A stretch of DNA of 64,000 nt from Kosakonia sp. H02 (GCA_030704225.1 CP131915.1:3968001-4032000); one strand, 5' to 3'; positions 54,301 through 63,905 are shown, numbered from the stretch's first letter. Notes: generated by a model from the sequence alone, not told the origin. Numbers and translations: made by a program.

Positions 54301-56322
54301 ATGCGTTTGAACCCCGGACAACAACAAGCTGTCGAATTCGTCACCGGACCTTGCCTGGTGCTGGCGGGTGCGGGATCCGGTAAAACGCGCGTGATCACCA
54401 ACAAAATCGCCCATTTGATACGCGGCTGCGGATACCAGGCGAAGCATATCGCGGCGGTCACCTTTACCAACAAAGCCGCGCGGGAAATGAAAGAGCGCGT
54501 CGCACAGACGCTGGGGCGCAAAGAGGCTCGCGGGCTGATGATCTCCACCTTTCACACGCTGGGGCTGAACATCATCAAGCGTGAGTTTGCCGCGCTGGGA
54601 ATGAAATCCAACTTTTCACTGTTCGACGATACCGATCAGATAGCCCTGCTTAAAGAGTTGACCGAAGGGCTGATCGAAGACGACAAAATTGTGCTGCAAC
54701 AGCTGATCTCGACGATCTCAAACTGGAAAAACGATCTGTTGACGCCACCGCAGGCCGCCGCGCGGGCGATCGGCGAGCGGGATCGTATCTTCGCGCACTG
54801 CTATGGCCTGTATGACGCGCACATGAAGGCGTGTAATGTTCTCGACTTCGACGACCTGATTTTACTGCCCACCCTTTTATTGCAGCGCAATCAGGAAGTG
54901 CTTGAGCGCTGGCAAAATAAAATCCGCTACCTGCTGGTGGATGAATACCAGGACACCAACACCAGCCAATATGAGCTGGTAAAACTGCTGGTTGGTCAAC
55001 GCGCGCGCTTTACGGTGGTGGGCGACGACGATCAGTCTATTTACTCGTGGCGCGGTGCCCGCCCGCAAAACCTTGTGCTGCTGAGCCAGGATTTTCCCGC
55101 CTTGCAGGTGATTAAGCTGGAACAGAATTATCGCTCCTCCGGGCGAATTTTGAAGGCCGCCAACATTCTCATCGCCAATAATCCACACGTTTTTGAGAAA
55201 CGCCTGTTCTCGGAGCTGGGCTATGGGCCGGAGCTAAAAATCCTCAGTGCAAATCATGAAGAGCACGAGGCCGAGCGCGTAACCGGTGAATTGATTGCTC
55301 ATCACTTCATCAATAAGACGCAATATAAGGATTATGCAATCCTCTATCGCGGGAACCATCAGTCGCGCGTGTTCGAAAAATTCCTGATGCAGAACCGCAT
55401 TCCGTACAAAATTTCCGGCGGTACATCCTTTTTCTCCCGCCCGGAAATCAAAGACTTGTTAGCCTATTTGCGCGTGTTAACCAATACCGACGACGACAGC
55501 GCTTTTTTGCGCATCGTGAATACGCCGAAACGTGAAATTGGCTCAGCAACGCTGCAAAAGCTGGGCGAGTGGGCGACGTTGCGTAATAAAAGCCTGTTCG
55601 CTGCCAGCTTCGATGTTGGTCTGAACCAGACGCTCAGCGGGCGCGGTTACGATGCATTGACGCGTTTTACCCACTGGCTCGGCGACGTTCAGCGCTTATC
55701 GGAGCGTGAGCCGATTGCGGCGGTGCGGGATCTGATCCACGGCATTGATTACGAATCCTGGCTATTTGAAACCTCTCCCAGCCCAAAAGCCGCTGAAATG
55801 CGCATGAAAAACGTCAATACCTTGTTTGGCTGGATGACGGAAATGCTCGAAGGCAATGAGCTGGATGAGCCAATGACGCTGGCGGAAGTGGTTACGCGCT
55901 TTACCCTGCGCGACATGATGGAGCGCGGTGAAAGCGATGATGAGTCCGATCAGGTGCAGCTAATGACGCTGCACGCCTCTAAGGGTCTGGAATTCCCGTA
56001 TGTTTTCCTGGTCGGCATGGAGGAGGGACTTTTGCCTCATCAGAGTAGCATTGATGAGGACAATGTTGATGAAGAGCGCCGCCTGGCGTACGTTGGCATT
56101 ACGCGCGCGCAGAAAGAGCTGATTTTTACGCTGTGCAAAGAGCGTCGTCAGTATGGTGAACTGGTGCGCCCGGAACCGAGCCGTTTCTTGCTTGAGTTGC
56201 CGCAGGACGATCTTATCTGGGAACAAGAACGCAAAGTTATCAGCGCTGAAGAGCGCATGCACAAAGGTCAGGCGAATGTCGCGAACATTCGCGCCATGCT
56301 GGCGAAAGCAAAGAATCAATAA
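54301..56322 (+). CDS. rep: ATP-dependent DNA helicase Rep
   Basis: A 673-residue superfamily 1A 3'-5' helicase, E. coli length, accessory motor of the replisome. Motif I AGAGSGKTR near residue 22, motif II DEYQDTN, motif III GDDDQSIYSWRGA, motif V LMTLHASKGLEF, motif VI YVGITRAQKEL. In K-12 gppA follows directly; here a six-gene operon is inserted. Confidence 0.97.
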   Translation: MRLNPGQQQAVEFVTGPCLVLAGAGSGKTRVITNKIAHLIRGCGYQAKHIAAVTFTNKAAREMKERVAQTLGRKEARGLMISTFHTLGLNIIKREFAALGMKSNFSLFDDTDQIALLKELTEGLIEDDKIVLQQLISTISNWKNDLLTPPQAAARAIGERDRIFAHCYGLYDAHMKACNVLDFDDLILLPTLLLQRNQEVLERWQNKIRYLLVDEYQDTNTSQYELVKLLVGQRARFTVVGDDDQSIYSWRGARPQNLVLLSQDFPALQVIKLEQNYRSSGRILKAANILIANNPHVFEKRLFSELGYGPELKILSANHEEHEAERVTGELIAHHFINKTQYKDYAILYRGNHQSRVFEKFLMQNRIPYKISGGTSFFSRPEIKDLLAYLRVLTNTDDDSAFLRIVNTPKREIGSATLQKLGEWATLRNKSLFAASFDVGLNQTLSGRGYDALTRFTHWLGDVQRLSEREPIAAVRDLIHGIDYESWLFETSPSPKAAEMRMKNVNTLFGWMTEMLEGNELDEPMTLAEVVTRFTLRDMMERGESDDESDQVQLMTLHASKGLEFPYVFLVGMEEGLLPHQSSIDEDNVDEERRLAYVGITRAQKELIFTLCKERRQYGELVRPEPSRFLLELPQDDLIWEQERKVISAEERMHKGQANVANIRAMLAKAKNQ

Positions 56323-56604
56323 AATAAACGGAAGCTGGCTAATAAATAATATTGAGAAGCTTCTGTTTTTTCTTACTTTATTCTTATTCGGAATTTTGTT
56401 GTGCATTGCAGTATATATATTGCATGCGAATCTTCTGTCTGGTTTTTATCTCGTAATGTACCTCTCATCTTCTTCACTATAAGAAATTTTCCCGTCACTA
56501 TTCTTTGACATTCAATTGTGCCACTTGTAGCTTTATCTAAGAGTTATCCTGTAGCGTATATTATTTATTTCTACCACTCTGCACATGTTTATAAGGATAT
56601 AGAT
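56323..56604. other. AT-rich leader of the accessory lipid operon
   Basis: About 280 bases, clearly AT-richer than rep, with no convincing gene. It marks the left edge of the insert and should contain the operon promoter. No direct repeats, tRNA or integrase are visible. Confidence 0.5.
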
Positions 56605-56856
56605 ATGAACAATGATCTCGATAATTTTCTGAAAACGTTAATTGATAAGTTGACCGATTATGATATTGAGCAACTTAATAGCAACACGCCAATTGAAGCG
56701 TTAGATCTCGTAAGCCTCGATTTTGTCACTATTAAAGTGGAAGCAAAAAAAACATTAGATATCGATATTGACTTAAATTCTCTTGCTGATGCGCAACCAG
56801 AAACTTATGGCGAATTAGTTGCTTATTTGAAAAGTAAATACGTTGAGGGGAAATAA
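56605..56856 (+). CDS. Acyl carrier protein (specialised)
   Basis: An 83-residue acidic, helical protein of the ACP family. The phosphopantetheine attachment serine is Ser37 in DLVSLDFVTIKVE; housekeeping ACP has DSLD, so the residue before Ser is Val here. Strongly AT-rich coding sequence, like its neighbours. One base separates it from the ketosynthase gene. It would carry the growing acyl chain for the operon enzymes and needs a phosphopantetheinyl transferase from elsewhere; none is in the window. Confidence 0.85.
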   Translation: MNNDLDNFLKTLIDKLTDYDIEQLNSNTPIEALDLVSLDFVTIKVEAKKTLDIDIDLNSLADAQPETYGELVAYLKSKYVEGK

Positions 56857-56857
56857 T

Positions 56858-58132
56858 ATGAACACATCTATGCACCACTCTCACCGAGTCGTTATTACTG
56901 GCTATGGCGCTATTTGTTCTCTCGGTGAAGATAGCGAGAAAATATGGCAATCCGTCCGCGATAAAAAAATGGGATATGAAGAATGGGATGATCCCGGGAA
57001 AGGTATTTCAGCTAAATTTTTTGGTAGAGTTACATATCCTCTTAAACTTGAAAAGTTCTCCAGAAAGATCCTCAAAAATACACCGCGATTCGCTGAATTC
57101 GGTTTATTGGCAACTGACGAAGCCCTGACAATGGCATTTGGCGATGAGCAAGATATTTTCTCTTATTATGATTCTCGCGACTGCGGTGTTATTTTTGGCA
57201 CCGGCTGGGCCGGGTTTGATAGCTCGACTATCAATTATTACGCTTATGCCGATCCCGAATCCCTTTCTGCTTCTGCGCACAGTTGTTTTCACTCGATGCC
57301 GAGCATCGGTACGTCTGTCATCTCGGTGAACTGGAAACTCAGGGGCTATCAAAACTCGCCTGTTGCCGCCTGTGCCACCGGGAATATCGCGATTGGCGAT
57401 GCGTATGAAGTCATTAAAAGCGGTAAAGCGCGGATGATGCTTGCAGGCGGTGGCGAAAGCTTGATGCAGCCATTCACCATCTGGTCAGTGGATATTCTGG
57501 GGGCGTTATCGAAGGAGCAGCAGGAAGCCGCAAAAGCATGCTGCCCTTTTAGCCTCGACAGAAGCGGGTTTATTCTTTCCGAAGGCGCTGCAACGGTTTG
57601 TCTTGAAAGGCTTGAAGACGCGTTGGCGCGCAACGCAACCATTTACGGCGAAGTTATTGGCTATGCAAATCACAGCGATGCATATGCCAATCTCACTGCC
57701 CCGGCACCGGATCTGGTTGGCCGGACAACCACCATTCAACGCGCTATTGAGTATGCACAGCTTGAGATTGACGATATCGACTATATCAATGCCCACGGCA
57801 CTTCAACGCCGATGAATGATTACAATGAAACGTTGGTATTAAAAGAGGTTTTCGGTTCGCGGATATACGATATTCCTGTCTCCAGTACCAAATCCTACAC
57901 TGGTCATCTTATTGCCGCGGCGGGAAGCATGGAAACTATCTTCTGCTTAAAAAGCATTACAGATAATATGATTCCGGCAACCATTAATCTTAATAATCCA
58001 GACCCCAAATGCGATCTTAATTATGTGCCGAACAACCATCTCTTTGGTCAGCGATTGAATCACGTTGTTAATATCAATTACGGGTTTGGCGGTGCAAATA
58101 GCTGTCTGGTTATTAAGAGGTATGAAGAATGA
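56858..58132 (+). CDS. Beta-ketoacyl-ACP synthase (KAS II-like)
   Basis: A 424-residue condensing enzyme. The Cys-His-His triad is complete: Cys172 (VAACATGN), His313 (NAHGTSTPMND) and His350 (KSYTGHLIAAAG), with Lys345. The C-terminal NINYGFGGANSCLVIK is the usual glycine-rich end. Sequence is distant from housekeeping FabF. I use the ATG at 56858, with GAGGGG upstream. Stop and next start overlap (ATGA). It should elongate acyl chains on the operon's own ACP. Confidence 0.9.
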   Translation: MNTSMHHSHRVVITGYGAICSLGEDSEKIWQSVRDKKMGYEEWDDPGKGISAKFFGRVTYPLKLEKFSRKILKNTPRFAEFGLLATDEALTMAFGDEQDIFSYYDSRDCGVIFGTGWAGFDSSTINYYAYADPESLSASAHSCFHSMPSIGTSVISVNWKLRGYQNSPVAACATGNIAIGDAYEVIKSGKARMMLAGGGESLMQPFTIWSVDILGALSKEQQEAAKACCPFSLDRSGFILSEGAATVCLERLEDALARNATIYGEVIGYANHSDAYANLTAPAPDLVGRTTTIQRAIEYAQLEIDDIDYINAHGTSTPMNDYNETLVLKEVFGSRIYDIPVSSTKSYTGHLIAAAGSMETIFCLKSITDNMIPATINLNNPDPKCDLNYVPNNHLFGQRLNHVVNINYGFGGANSCLVIKRYEE

Positions 58133-58890
58133 TCAGGCGCTATTCTGCACAGGATATAGAGCAGTGGGCGCATTATTCAGGTGACCGAAATCGAGTGCAC
58201 TTCGATAAAGCCTTTGCCCTGAAAAACGGTCTTAAAGACATTATTGTCCAGGGGATGCTTTCGTTACTCGACGCGAAGTTAATGGTGTCCCCCTGGTTAA
58301 ACTCTGACTCCAGCCTTAATTTTTATATTAAGAAACCCGTTCTGATTAACACCGATATTCGATTGAGTATTAAAGACGGACGAAGTAAACAGATATTAAC
58401 CGTTGCGGAATCCCGTGATCCTGAAGATATATGTACGACGGCAACAATCTTGCCGTACCAGCCCCCTGACTCACTAGATAATGCAACCAGGATCCCGGTG
58501 TCAGATATTATTATTCAGACTCACCTGCAAACTTTAAAAAGCTATTATCCACACATCGGCTGTCATTGGATAATTCTGGATACGCTATTATTTTCACTTT
58601 GCTTTAATCAACGTAAAGATGATTATTTTCATCAGCAGGCCCTGAAAATAGCCAGACATCACCGCTACGATAGCATCACGACTTACCATGTCGCGCATAA
58701 ACTTTTTGTTTCGCAACGGCTACTAACAAGTGGCGATATTGATTTCCAACATTTCGATTATTTGATTGAAGATAAAGATATCTATATCGATAACGATTCC
58801 GCTTATAACACCTTTAATATTCATGTGGTTGAGGGTGATGCAATTATTTTCCAATCTTCTATCGGTTGTTTAACCAAAGCATCCGAATAA
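58129..58890 (+). CDS. MaoC-like dehydratase (hotdog)
   Basis: A 253-residue protein whose N-terminal 110 residues form a MaoC/hotdog domain with the catalytic pair in SGDRNRVHFD (Asp19, His24; the usual motif is GDxNPIH) and the conserved GLKDIIVQGML. The second half has no clear motif but could be a second, degenerate hotdog. It would dehydrate 3-hydroxyacyl-ACP. Overlaps the ketosynthase gene by four bases. Confidence 0.78.
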   Translation: MIRRYSAQDIEQWAHYSGDRNRVHFDKAFALKNGLKDIIVQGMLSLLDAKLMVSPWLNSDSSLNFYIKKPVLINTDIRLSIKDGRSKQILTVAESRDPEDICTTATILPYQPPDSLDNATRIPVSDIIIQTHLQTLKSYYPHIGCHWIILDTLLFSLCFNQRKDDYFHQQALKIARHHRYDSITTYHVAHKLFVSQRLLTSGDIDFQHFDYLIEDKDIYIDNDSAYNTFNIHVVEGDAIIFQSSIGCLTKASE

Positions 58891-58916
58891 AAATTGGAAA
58901 AATGAAGGAGATATCA

Positions 58917-59657
58917 ATGGATGATAAAAAATGGGTTTTAGTCACGGCAGGTAGCCGTGGAATTGGTTCGGCGATTGTTAAAGAATTGGTTCGACAAAAT
59001 TATAACGTGATCTTTACCTATAAAAATAACAGCGCGCAGGCTGCTGTATTAATGCACTCACTTAATGTGGATGGCGAAGTTTGCTGGTGCTATCCCTGCG
59101 ATGTCGCGAATGTTGAATCGGTAAAAACATTATGTGAAACGATACAGGAAAAACATGGTTCACCTTACGCCGTCATTAATAATGCTGGTATTACCAAAGA
59201 TGCACTCAGTTTCGCGATGAGCCTGGATGACTGGCTTGAAGTTATTAATACGAATCTCAATTCGCTTTTTTATTTAAACCATTACTTGCTCAACGACATG
59301 TTGATGCAGAGAGACGGTTGCATCATCAACATTAATTCCATTGCTGGCTTACGAGGCAATGTTGGACAGGCAAACTATTCGGCATCGAAGTCTGCGCAAT
59401 ATGGCTTTACCAAAACGCTGGCGCGGGAAGTCGGGAATTTCAATATCCGTGTTAACTGTATCGCTCCCGGCCCCGTTATGACCGATATGCTCGCTTCGGT
59501 GCCGGAAAAAACGGTGTCTCAGCTCACCAAAATGACCCCTCTGAGGAAAATAGGTGAACCCGAGGATATCGCTCTAATGGTCGCTTTCCTGCTGGGTAAG
59601 GGTGGGCGTCATATTACCGGACAGACCTTTGTTATCGACGGTGGGTTGTCCATTTGA
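58917..59657 (+). CDS. 3-oxoacyl-ACP reductase (FabG-like SDR)
   Basis: A 246-residue short-chain dehydrogenase. Cofactor loop TAGSRGIG (residues 10-17), NNAG (88-91), and catalytic Ser141, Tyr154 and Lys158 (YSASK), all in place. Ends in GQTFVIDGGLSI, typical of FabG. ATG at 58917 has AAGGAG six bases before it. It would reduce 3-oxoacyl-ACP produced by the upstream ketosynthase. Confidence 0.92.
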   Translation: MDDKKWVLVTAGSRGIGSAIVKELVRQNYNVIFTYKNNSAQAAVLMHSLNVDGEVCWCYPCDVANVESVKTLCETIQEKHGSPYAVINNAGITKDALSFAMSLDDWLEVINTNLNSLFYLNHYLLNDMLMQRDGCIININSIAGLRGNVGQANYSASKSAQYGFTKTLAREVGNFNIRVNCIAPGPVMTDMLASVPEKTVSQLTKMTPLRKIGEPEDIALMVAFLLGKGGRHITGQTFVIDGGLSI

Positions 59658-59687
59658 TCAGAATGTTCAAATGAAAAGGAAAAGTGT

Positions 59688-60632
59688 ATGGATCTGAAAT
59701 TAAGAGCAGTACCCCAGGAAGTTTATGGCGTGATGGAATTGAATGAGAATTTCAACTTCCAATGGAATCCCGATCCCGTTTCATCGCTTATTGGCTTAGG
59801 CACTTCTTATGTTCTTGAATTTTTCGAGTTCTATGGGGAACGCATCGGCGATTATTATGATGAGTTTATCGATGAGTCGCCGCAAAAAGATGAACGCTTC
59901 GCTGTGTTTGTTACGCAAGAGAAACGACACGCGGCCGCGCATCGTAAATTAAATAACTTTATTACCAAGGGAATTACCCCACCGGCCAGAGAACAATATC
60001 ACCCGCGCGTTTATGATTTTCTGTACGGTGCTTATAAAGAGCTGGCAGAACCCGTGATTGGTGGGATTGAGCGGGAAAAGGCCGCCGGTAAAAAAGCCGA
60101 TGGTGCTTCTTTCAAGGAAGCCGTCCGTAGTATCGGAATATTTGAAAGCCAGGTGTGCATGACCGGTCTCTCCTTCTTCGACAATCTCTTTGATAATGGC
60201 CGTTTTGATCTGGTAACCGGTATGTCCGGTAATCTCGGCGTGCTTTATTTACTGGGCTATCACTATACCGAAGAGATGGAACATTGCTGCGTCTCTATCG
60301 AAGCCTACGAAACCATTTATCAGGAGAAGCTGTGGACCAAAGAACTCGTTGAGAAGCATATCCATAACCGCGATTTGCTCTCCAGCCAGGTTCTTCTCTC
60401 TACGCTCCATGTTGCCAAAATGCTCAATCAGGATCTTACCGTTGAGCAGATAACCAACAGCATTGGCTACCAGTACCGCGATCGGGTGGCGAAGAAATAT
60501 ATCGTCGAAGGCTTTAACGCCCGAGAACCTGAAATTTTGGCGCGTCGTAAAGCCCTGGTAGAGCGTTGGGATAACGAATGGGAGCCGTTGCTGCTGGACA
60601 AAATAAAGCAGCGCATCCGTACAGGGGCGTAA
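59688..60632 (+). CDS. Ferritin-like di-iron protein of the 'predicted metal-dependent hydrolase' family
   Basis: A 314-residue helical protein resembling COG3687/PF10118. Recognisable parts: QWNPDPVSSLIGLGTSYVLE near residue 25, QEKRHAAAHRKLN (Glu78, His81, His85) and YTEEMEHCCVSIEAYE (Glu195, Glu198, His199). These Glu/His sets and Glu47 and Glu153 look like di-iron ligands. Hydrolase is the database name of the family, but such centres usually do oxidative chemistry. In this operon it may oxidise an acyl-ACP; that is inference. Confidence 0.75.
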   Translation: MDLKLRAVPQEVYGVMELNENFNFQWNPDPVSSLIGLGTSYVLEFFEFYGERIGDYYDEFIDESPQKDERFAVFVTQEKRHAAAHRKLNNFITKGITPPAREQYHPRVYDFLYGAYKELAEPVIGGIEREKAAGKKADGASFKEAVRSIGIFESQVCMTGLSFFDNLFDNGRFDLVTGMSGNLGVLYLLGYHYTEEMEHCCVSIEAYETIYQEKLWTKELVEKHIHNRDLLSSQVLLSTLHVAKMLNQDLTVEQITNSIGYQYRDRVAKKYIVEGFNAREPEILARRKALVERWDNEWEPLLLDKIKQRIRTGA

Positions 60633-60702
60633 TTGCTCAGTTCCCACTATCGCTGATGCTCAATGGCCGTTTTGCATCAGCGGATTACACGGAAGAATCA
60701 CT

Positions 60703-62355
60703 ATGCCGCAGACAGATCAGATGCACCACTTTGTCAGCCATGACAGCCAGCAAATCACTTACCGCTATTTTCCGGCGCGTTCACAAAATGGGCCTTCACA
60801 CGCCATCATTCTGTTTTACCGTGAAAGAGACTTTTGTGAAGACGTCGTTGCGTTTGTCGGGACGCTGGGTCTGGCGGATTGCGCTGTATTTGTTATTGAT
60901 TTTGATAGCAATGACATCATGCCCGGGACGGCAGATGGTTCGTCTGCTATCTCCCATGAGGGCTATTATTTTCAGCAATTTATCGATCACATCACGACGC
61001 ACTATTCCATTCGAGCCCAGGATATTGCCCTTATTTCCCATGGCGATCGCGCCGTGGTGATCGCCGCCTGGATGACCGATTACGCCCTTGATATCCGGTC
61101 GGTGGTTTTTTACTCGCCGAAATTTTTCTTTCGAAAAAGGGACGCGCTTTTGTACCGGTTGAAAGGTGTCGCCAAACGCCAGTTGCCCCCTTATCCCGCC
61201 ATTAACGATCTTCTCTATTCCAGCCAGCGAGTTTTCAGAAGCGCATTTGCATGGTCAACGCCAACGCAGTTCGTTCTGACGAAAGACGATCGCAAAACGA
61301 GACTCGCCCCGCTGATGACGTTTTATGCCAATCTGGGTAGTCGTATAAAAGCGCTTCTGATGATGCCGGACACTGGATTTGGTTGCCCGGAGCAGGAGTG
61401 GAATACAGAGAAAATGGCGCAAACCCGGTCATTTTTAGCGGCGCATTTTTTACAGACGACGCCGGCTCCTTCATTATTCGACTCTCATCTGCGCGGGGCC
61501 ACGCAGGATGAGTATGAAAAGCTGCGCTTGCCTGAGCAAAATGTATTCAAGCGCCTGTACTGGATGCTCGCCGCGTTTGCACTGCGACGGGTGGGAAAGC
61601 TATCGACAGGCGTTCAACTGGGTCTGGAAACTGGCTTTGATTCCGGTGCTTCACTGGAATATGTCTATGAAAATCAGCCCAGCGGCAAAAATGCACTGGG
61701 GACGACCCTTGACCGCTATTATTTGAACAATATTGGCTGGCACTGCACAAGGATGAGAGAGAAACATGTTGAAGAACTTATCTCTCTCGCTGCGACCAGG
61801 CTAGCGGAGCAGGAGCAGACTGTGCGGATTCTGGATGTTGCCGCCGGTCATGGCCGATATGTGCTTAACGCTATTGAAAAAATCCAGCAGCCGATTACCC
61901 ATATTTTGATGCGTGATTTTGAGCTTTCTAATGTTCAGGAAGGGGAAAAATTGCTGATGCAGAGGGGATTGATGGATATTGCGCGGTTTGAACAGGGCGA
62001 TGCGTTTTCTCCTGACGATTTAGCGACGTTGCCAGGCGATCGCACCTTGTCTGTCGTCTCAGGCTTTTATGAACTGTTCAGTGATAACAACCTGGTGCTG
62101 ACATCCCTGAATGGGATTGCCAACGCAACGAAAAAAGGGGGTTATCTTGTTTATACGACCAAGTTCTGGAATCCAAAACTGGCATTGATGGCTCGTGTAC
62201 TTCCCAGCCATAAAAAAGGGGAACACTGGCTGCTGCGTCGGCGAACTCAGCGTGAAATCGATCAGCTCGTAAAGCGCGCAGGCTTTGCCAAAATCACGCA
62301 GCGTGTCGATCCGTGGGGGATGTTTAGCGTGACGCTAGCGAAAAAAGTCAGGTGA
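60703..62355 (+). CDS. Fused alpha/beta-hydrolase-like domain and class I SAM methyltransferase
   Basis: A 550-residue protein. Residues about 1-250 resemble an alpha/beta hydrolase (IILFYRERDF, DIALISHGDRAVVIAAW, FYSPKFFF), but the nucleophile elbow near 110-116 reads LISHGDR, without a canonical GxSxG. Residues about 280-550 are a methyltransferase with SAM motif ILDVAAGHGRY (376-386) and end pattern RRRTQREIDQLVKRAGF, as in the Methyltransf_20 type. The same fusion is known as a bifunctional annotation in other proteobacteria. Last gene of the insert, 70 bases after the di-iron gene. Substrate unknown; an acyl product of the operon is the obvious guess. Confidence 0.8.
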   Translation: MPQTDQMHHFVSHDSQQITYRYFPARSQNGPSHAIILFYRERDFCEDVVAFVGTLGLADCAVFVIDFDSNDIMPGTADGSSAISHEGYYFQQFIDHITTHYSIRAQDIALISHGDRAVVIAAWMTDYALDIRSVVFYSPKFFFRKRDALLYRLKGVAKRQLPPYPAINDLLYSSQRVFRSAFAWSTPTQFVLTKDDRKTRLAPLMTFYANLGSRIKALLMMPDTGFGCPEQEWNTEKMAQTRSFLAAHFLQTTPAPSLFDSHLRGATQDEYEKLRLPEQNVFKRLYWMLAAFALRRVGKLSTGVQLGLETGFDSGASLEYVYENQPSGKNALGTTLDRYYLNNIGWHCTRMREKHVEELISLAATRLAEQEQTVRILDVAAGHGRYVLNAIEKIQQPITHILMRDFELSNVQEGEKLLMQRGLMDIARFEQGDAFSPDDLATLPGDRTLSVVSGFYELFSDNNLVLTSLNGIANATKKGGYLVYTTKFWNPKLALMARVLPSHKKGEHWLLRRRTQREIDQLVKRAGFAKITQRVDPWGMFSVTLAKKVR

Positions 62356-62408
62356 TAGCGGGTGATTTTCTGACAAGAGGCGGGTCGGTTGCTGCGATAA
62401 GGCCAATC

Positions 62409-63905
62409 TCAGCAATGTTCCTGGCGGATTTCCAGCGGCCAGTGGACATAACTTTGCCACTGACTTTCCTGTTCGATCAACTCCGCGCCAAGCGGATGGC
62501 TTGCCAGCCAGTCCTGCGGCAGTGCCAGCGTTAACGTCTCGCCTTCTGCCGAGACGGTAATATCTGGCAGCAGATCGTCACGACGGCGGCTGGCAAAAAT
62601 AATCGCCAGACGTAACAGGCGGCACAAATGTTCCGCGACGCGCGGCGGCACGGCGTTTTGCTGATGCAAAGAGGAGAGATCAACAGCGTTAGTCTGGTTA
62701 AGCAGCAACGTCGCGAGCAGTTTCTTTTGCGCGGGAGTGAAACCCGGCAGATCGAGATTGCGTACCAGCCAGGCCGCATGCAGTGGCGCTTGTTTAAATT
62801 CGATACTTAAACCAATTTCATGCAGTTCGCAGGCAACATGCAGGATTTCACTACTGTAAGCATCCAGTTCCCACTCTTTCGCCACATTTTGAGTAAAACG
62901 TTGCGCCAGCGTGGAGACTCGTCTGGACTGGTCAATATCAATCATAAAGCGGCGTTGAATATTGCGCAGTGTGCGACTGCGGATATCCTGGTCAACCGCC
63001 AGATGAAGCATGCCGTAGACCAGGCCTTCACGCAGTGCGCCACCGGCCAGTGTCATGCTTTCAATATTCATTTCGGTGAAAATGGCGATCAGGATCGCTA
63101 AACCGCTGGGGAAGACCAGTGCGCGCTCCAGCGTCAGGCCTTCGATTTCCAGCTCTTCAAGCCGCCCGCACTGGATCGCGCGCTGCTTGAGTTGCTGCAA
63201 TTTAGCGAGGGTAATGCGCTCATCCATCCCCTGCGCCATCATGATCTCTTGCAGGGCTTGCACCGTGCCGGATGCGCCAACGCAGACTTTCCAGCCGTGA
63301 TGACGTAGCTCATCGGCGACCGGGCGCAGTACGTCACGCGCGGCCAGTTCTGCGGTATCGAAGTTTTCCTGGCCGAGATTGCGGTCGGTAAAAAAACGTT
63401 CAAGCCAGGTGACACAGCCCATCGACAGGCTGAATAACGAGGTGGTTTGTGCTCCTGTGCCGGTGACAAGTTCCGTGCTCGCTCCGCCAATATCCACCAC
63501 CAGACGCTGATCCGCGCCGCCGGTTGTATGGGCAACGCCCTGATAAATCAGGCGCGCTTCTTCTTCGCCGCTAATAACCTGCACTGGGCAGCCGAGAATT
63601 TCTCGCGCTTTGTCGAGGAAGTCCTGCGCATTAACGGCCAGACGCAGCGTGGCGGTTGCCACTACGCGGATTTGTTCCGGGGGGATATCTTGCAGACGCT
63701 CGGAAAAGAGGCGCAGACATTGCCAGCCGCGCTCCATCGCTTCCTCAGAGAGGCGATTTTCAGGGCTCAGGCCCGCCGCCAGGCGGACCTTGCGCTTAAT
63801 GCGGGAGAGGGTTTGAATACTTCCCGCCACCTCGCGCACAACCAGCATATGAAAACTATTGGAACCGAGATCAATGGCTGCATAGAGCGAGGCGGAACCG
63901 AGCAT
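62409..63905 (-). CDS. gppA: Guanosine-5'-triphosphate,3'-diphosphate pyrophosphatase
   Basis: A 498-residue Ppx/GppA phosphatase converting pppGpp to ppGpp in the stringent response (E. coli 494). Motifs IDLGSNSFHMLV, ISGEEEARLI and VVDIGGASTEL, then a C-terminal HD-like domain (HEIGLSIEFKQAPLHAA). I start at the ATG at 63905, four bases after the rhlB stop, matching E. coli; a longer frame runs back into rhlB. Confidence 0.96.
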   Translation of the reverse strand: MLGSASLYAAIDLGSNSFHMLVVREVAGSIQTLSRIKRKVRLAAGLSPENRLSEEAMERGWQCLRLFSERLQDIPPEQIRVVATATLRLAVNAQDFLDKAREILGCPVQVISGEEEARLIYQGVAHTTGGADQRLVVDIGGASTELVTGTGAQTTSLFSLSMGCVTWLERFFTDRNLGQENFDTAELAARDVLRPVADELRHHGWKVCVGASGTVQALQEIMMAQGMDERITLAKLQQLKQRAIQCGRLEELEIEGLTLERALVFPSGLAILIAIFTEMNIESMTLAGGALREGLVYGMLHLAVDQDIRSRTLRNIQRRFMIDIDQSRRVSTLAQRFTQNVAKEWELDAYSSEILHVACELHEIGLSIEFKQAPLHAAWLVRNLDLPGFTPAQKKLLATLLLNQTNAVDLSSLHQQNAVPPRVAEHLCRLLRLAIIFASRRRDDLLPDITVSAEGETLTLALPQDWLASHPLGAELIEQESQWQSYVHWPLEIRQEHC

